A stretch of 23,339 bases of DNA. It comes from JBBTXL01 sp038062295 (GTDB lineage: Bacteria; Patescibacteriota; Minisyncoccia; GWC2-36-17; WO2-46-25). Location: contig JBBTXL010000051.1 in assembly GCA_038062295.1 (NCBI GenBank), forward strand, positions 1 to 23,339, in the 5' to 3' direction. Under the pieces are notes generated by a model. The model did not search any database. It saw nothing but the letters and a program-made list of their open reading frames with translations, and was not told the origin of the DNA. Position numbers and translations under genes: made by a program. Shown here piece after piece: positions 22,717 through 23,339 of this stretch (its first letter is position 1; each line of letters opens with the position of its first letter).

Positions 22717-23339
22717 ATGGGTAATCTTGAGGAATTTGAAAAAAAACTGTACCGCCCAGGCGCGCGCGAGGAAAAGCTGAAAAGCTACGAAGCGTACAAG
22801 GAGGACGAGGATATTCCCGTGCGGCGTGGTGGATGGAACGAGGCGGACATGCGCCGCCGCTTTTTATTTCACCGGCTTCGCCGCCGCGTGTTGTTTTTTG
22901 CATCGTTCCTGCTTGTTGCTGCCGTCGTAGGCGGCGGGTACTATTACTATCTGTTGGGAGACACGTTCCGGAAAGAGAAGGTTACGGTGACGGTCGTCGG
23001 CCCCGACAGCATCACGGCGGGCGAGGAAGTTTCTTTTGTGGTGTCCTACCGGAACGATGCCGACATACCGCTCCGCGACGCGAACATTGTTTTTACGTGG
23101 CCGGAACGGTCGGTGCTTACGGACGGCGCTTCGGAGCCACACGTGAAGTCCCGTGCGGACCTCGGAACCATACTGCCGCATCAGGAAAAAAGCGTCACAT
23201 TCAAAGGGAGAATATACGGCGCCAAGGGAGAGGGCAAACAGGTGGAAGCGCGGTACCAATATACACCCGAACAGTCCAGCAGCACGTTTGAAGACGCCGA
23301 AACATTTTCGGTGAAGATAGCGGCGACACCGCTCGCGCT
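22717..23339 (+). CDS. Membrane-anchored protein with Ig-like extracytoplasmic domain (3' end outside window)
   Basis: The frame opens at ATG 22717, 5 nt after recO, and stays open to the window edge (at least 207 residues). A charged cytoplasmic N-terminus (MGNLEEFEKKLYRPGAREEK, rich in Arg up to residue 58) leads to one transmembrane helix at about 59-80 (VLFFASFLLVAAVVGGGYYYY). A beta-rich extracytoplasmic domain follows: TVTVVGPDSITAGEEVSFVV, SYRNDADIPLRDANIVFTWP, LGTILPHQEKSVTFKG. This pattern (ITAGE-x-V-x-F-x-V-x-YRN, DANIVFTWP) is typical of DUF11/CARDB-like Ig modules in surface proteins. The function is unknown; a surface or cell-envelope role is inferred. Confidence 0.82.
   Translation, partial: MGNLEEFEKKLYRPGAREEKLKSYEAYKEDEDIPVRRGGWNEADMRRRFLFHRLRRRVLFFASFLLVAAVVGGGYYYYLLGDTFRKEKVTVTVVGPDSITAGEEVSFVVSYRNDADIPLRDANIVFTWPERSVLTDGASEPHVKSRADLGTILPHQEKSVTFKGRIYGAKGEGKQVEARYQYTPEQSSSTFEDAETFSVKIAATPLA

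Noticed and set aside
1..23339. CRISPR array, insertion sequence, prophage or integrase
   Set aside because: No regularly spaced direct repeats, transposase or integrase motifs were found on either strand.

Overview
The window looks like chromosomal DNA of a Candidate Phyla Radiation (Patescibacteria) bacterium, most likely Parcubacteria. The grounds are a compact gene set with 1-50 nt gene overlaps, few Shine-Dalgarno sequences, a proofreading-deficient Pol I, a short RecO, small hypothetical membrane proteins, and divergent ArgRS and IleRS. TGA is used as a stop codon, so the code is the standard bacterial one. The lineage call is inferred from gene content. A run of ten N at 1911-1920 marks a scaffold gap.

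Region 1 (1-4914): the 3' end of a sensor histidine kinase; a secreted FN3 plus LCAT-like alpha/beta-hydrolase protein interrupted by the N gap; two small AT-rich membrane-protein genes; and a strong intrinsic terminator that ends exactly at the next start codon. Region 2 (4915-10730): an uncharacterised protein, argS, a NUDIX hydrolase, tsaE and polA, all on + and tightly packed (translation, tRNA t6A modification, replication and repair). Region 3 (10750-15386): a full-length membrane histidine kinase, a DUF1858 CxxC protein, a NUDIX-MGMT fusion, and an ABC-3 (Zn/Mn-type) ATPase and permease, closed by a 13-bp hairpin shared with the convergent operon.

Region 4 (15421-17506, minus strand): smpB, ssrA (tmRNA), infC, rpmI and rplT in that transcriptional order. 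This joins ribosome rescue to the classical IF3-L35-L20 operon. infC has no ATG, GTG or TTG upstream of its conserved N-terminus and appears to start at AUU. Region 5 (17567-23339, + strand): an unknown small protein with its own terminator; a perfect 17-bp-arm palindrome; then hicB-hicA-ileS-recO and a membrane-anchored Ig-like protein running off the end. A good promoter places the hicB transcript start almost on its ATG.

The most notable observations are an IleRS with a complete histidine-phosphatase (phosphoglycerate-mutase-like) domain inserted into its zinc-binding region, cotranscribed with and overlapping a HicBA toxin-antitoxin pair; the NUDIX-MGMT fusion; the AUU-start infC behind a leader hairpin; the tmRNA with a long, atypically ending tag; and the large palindrome upstream of hicB.
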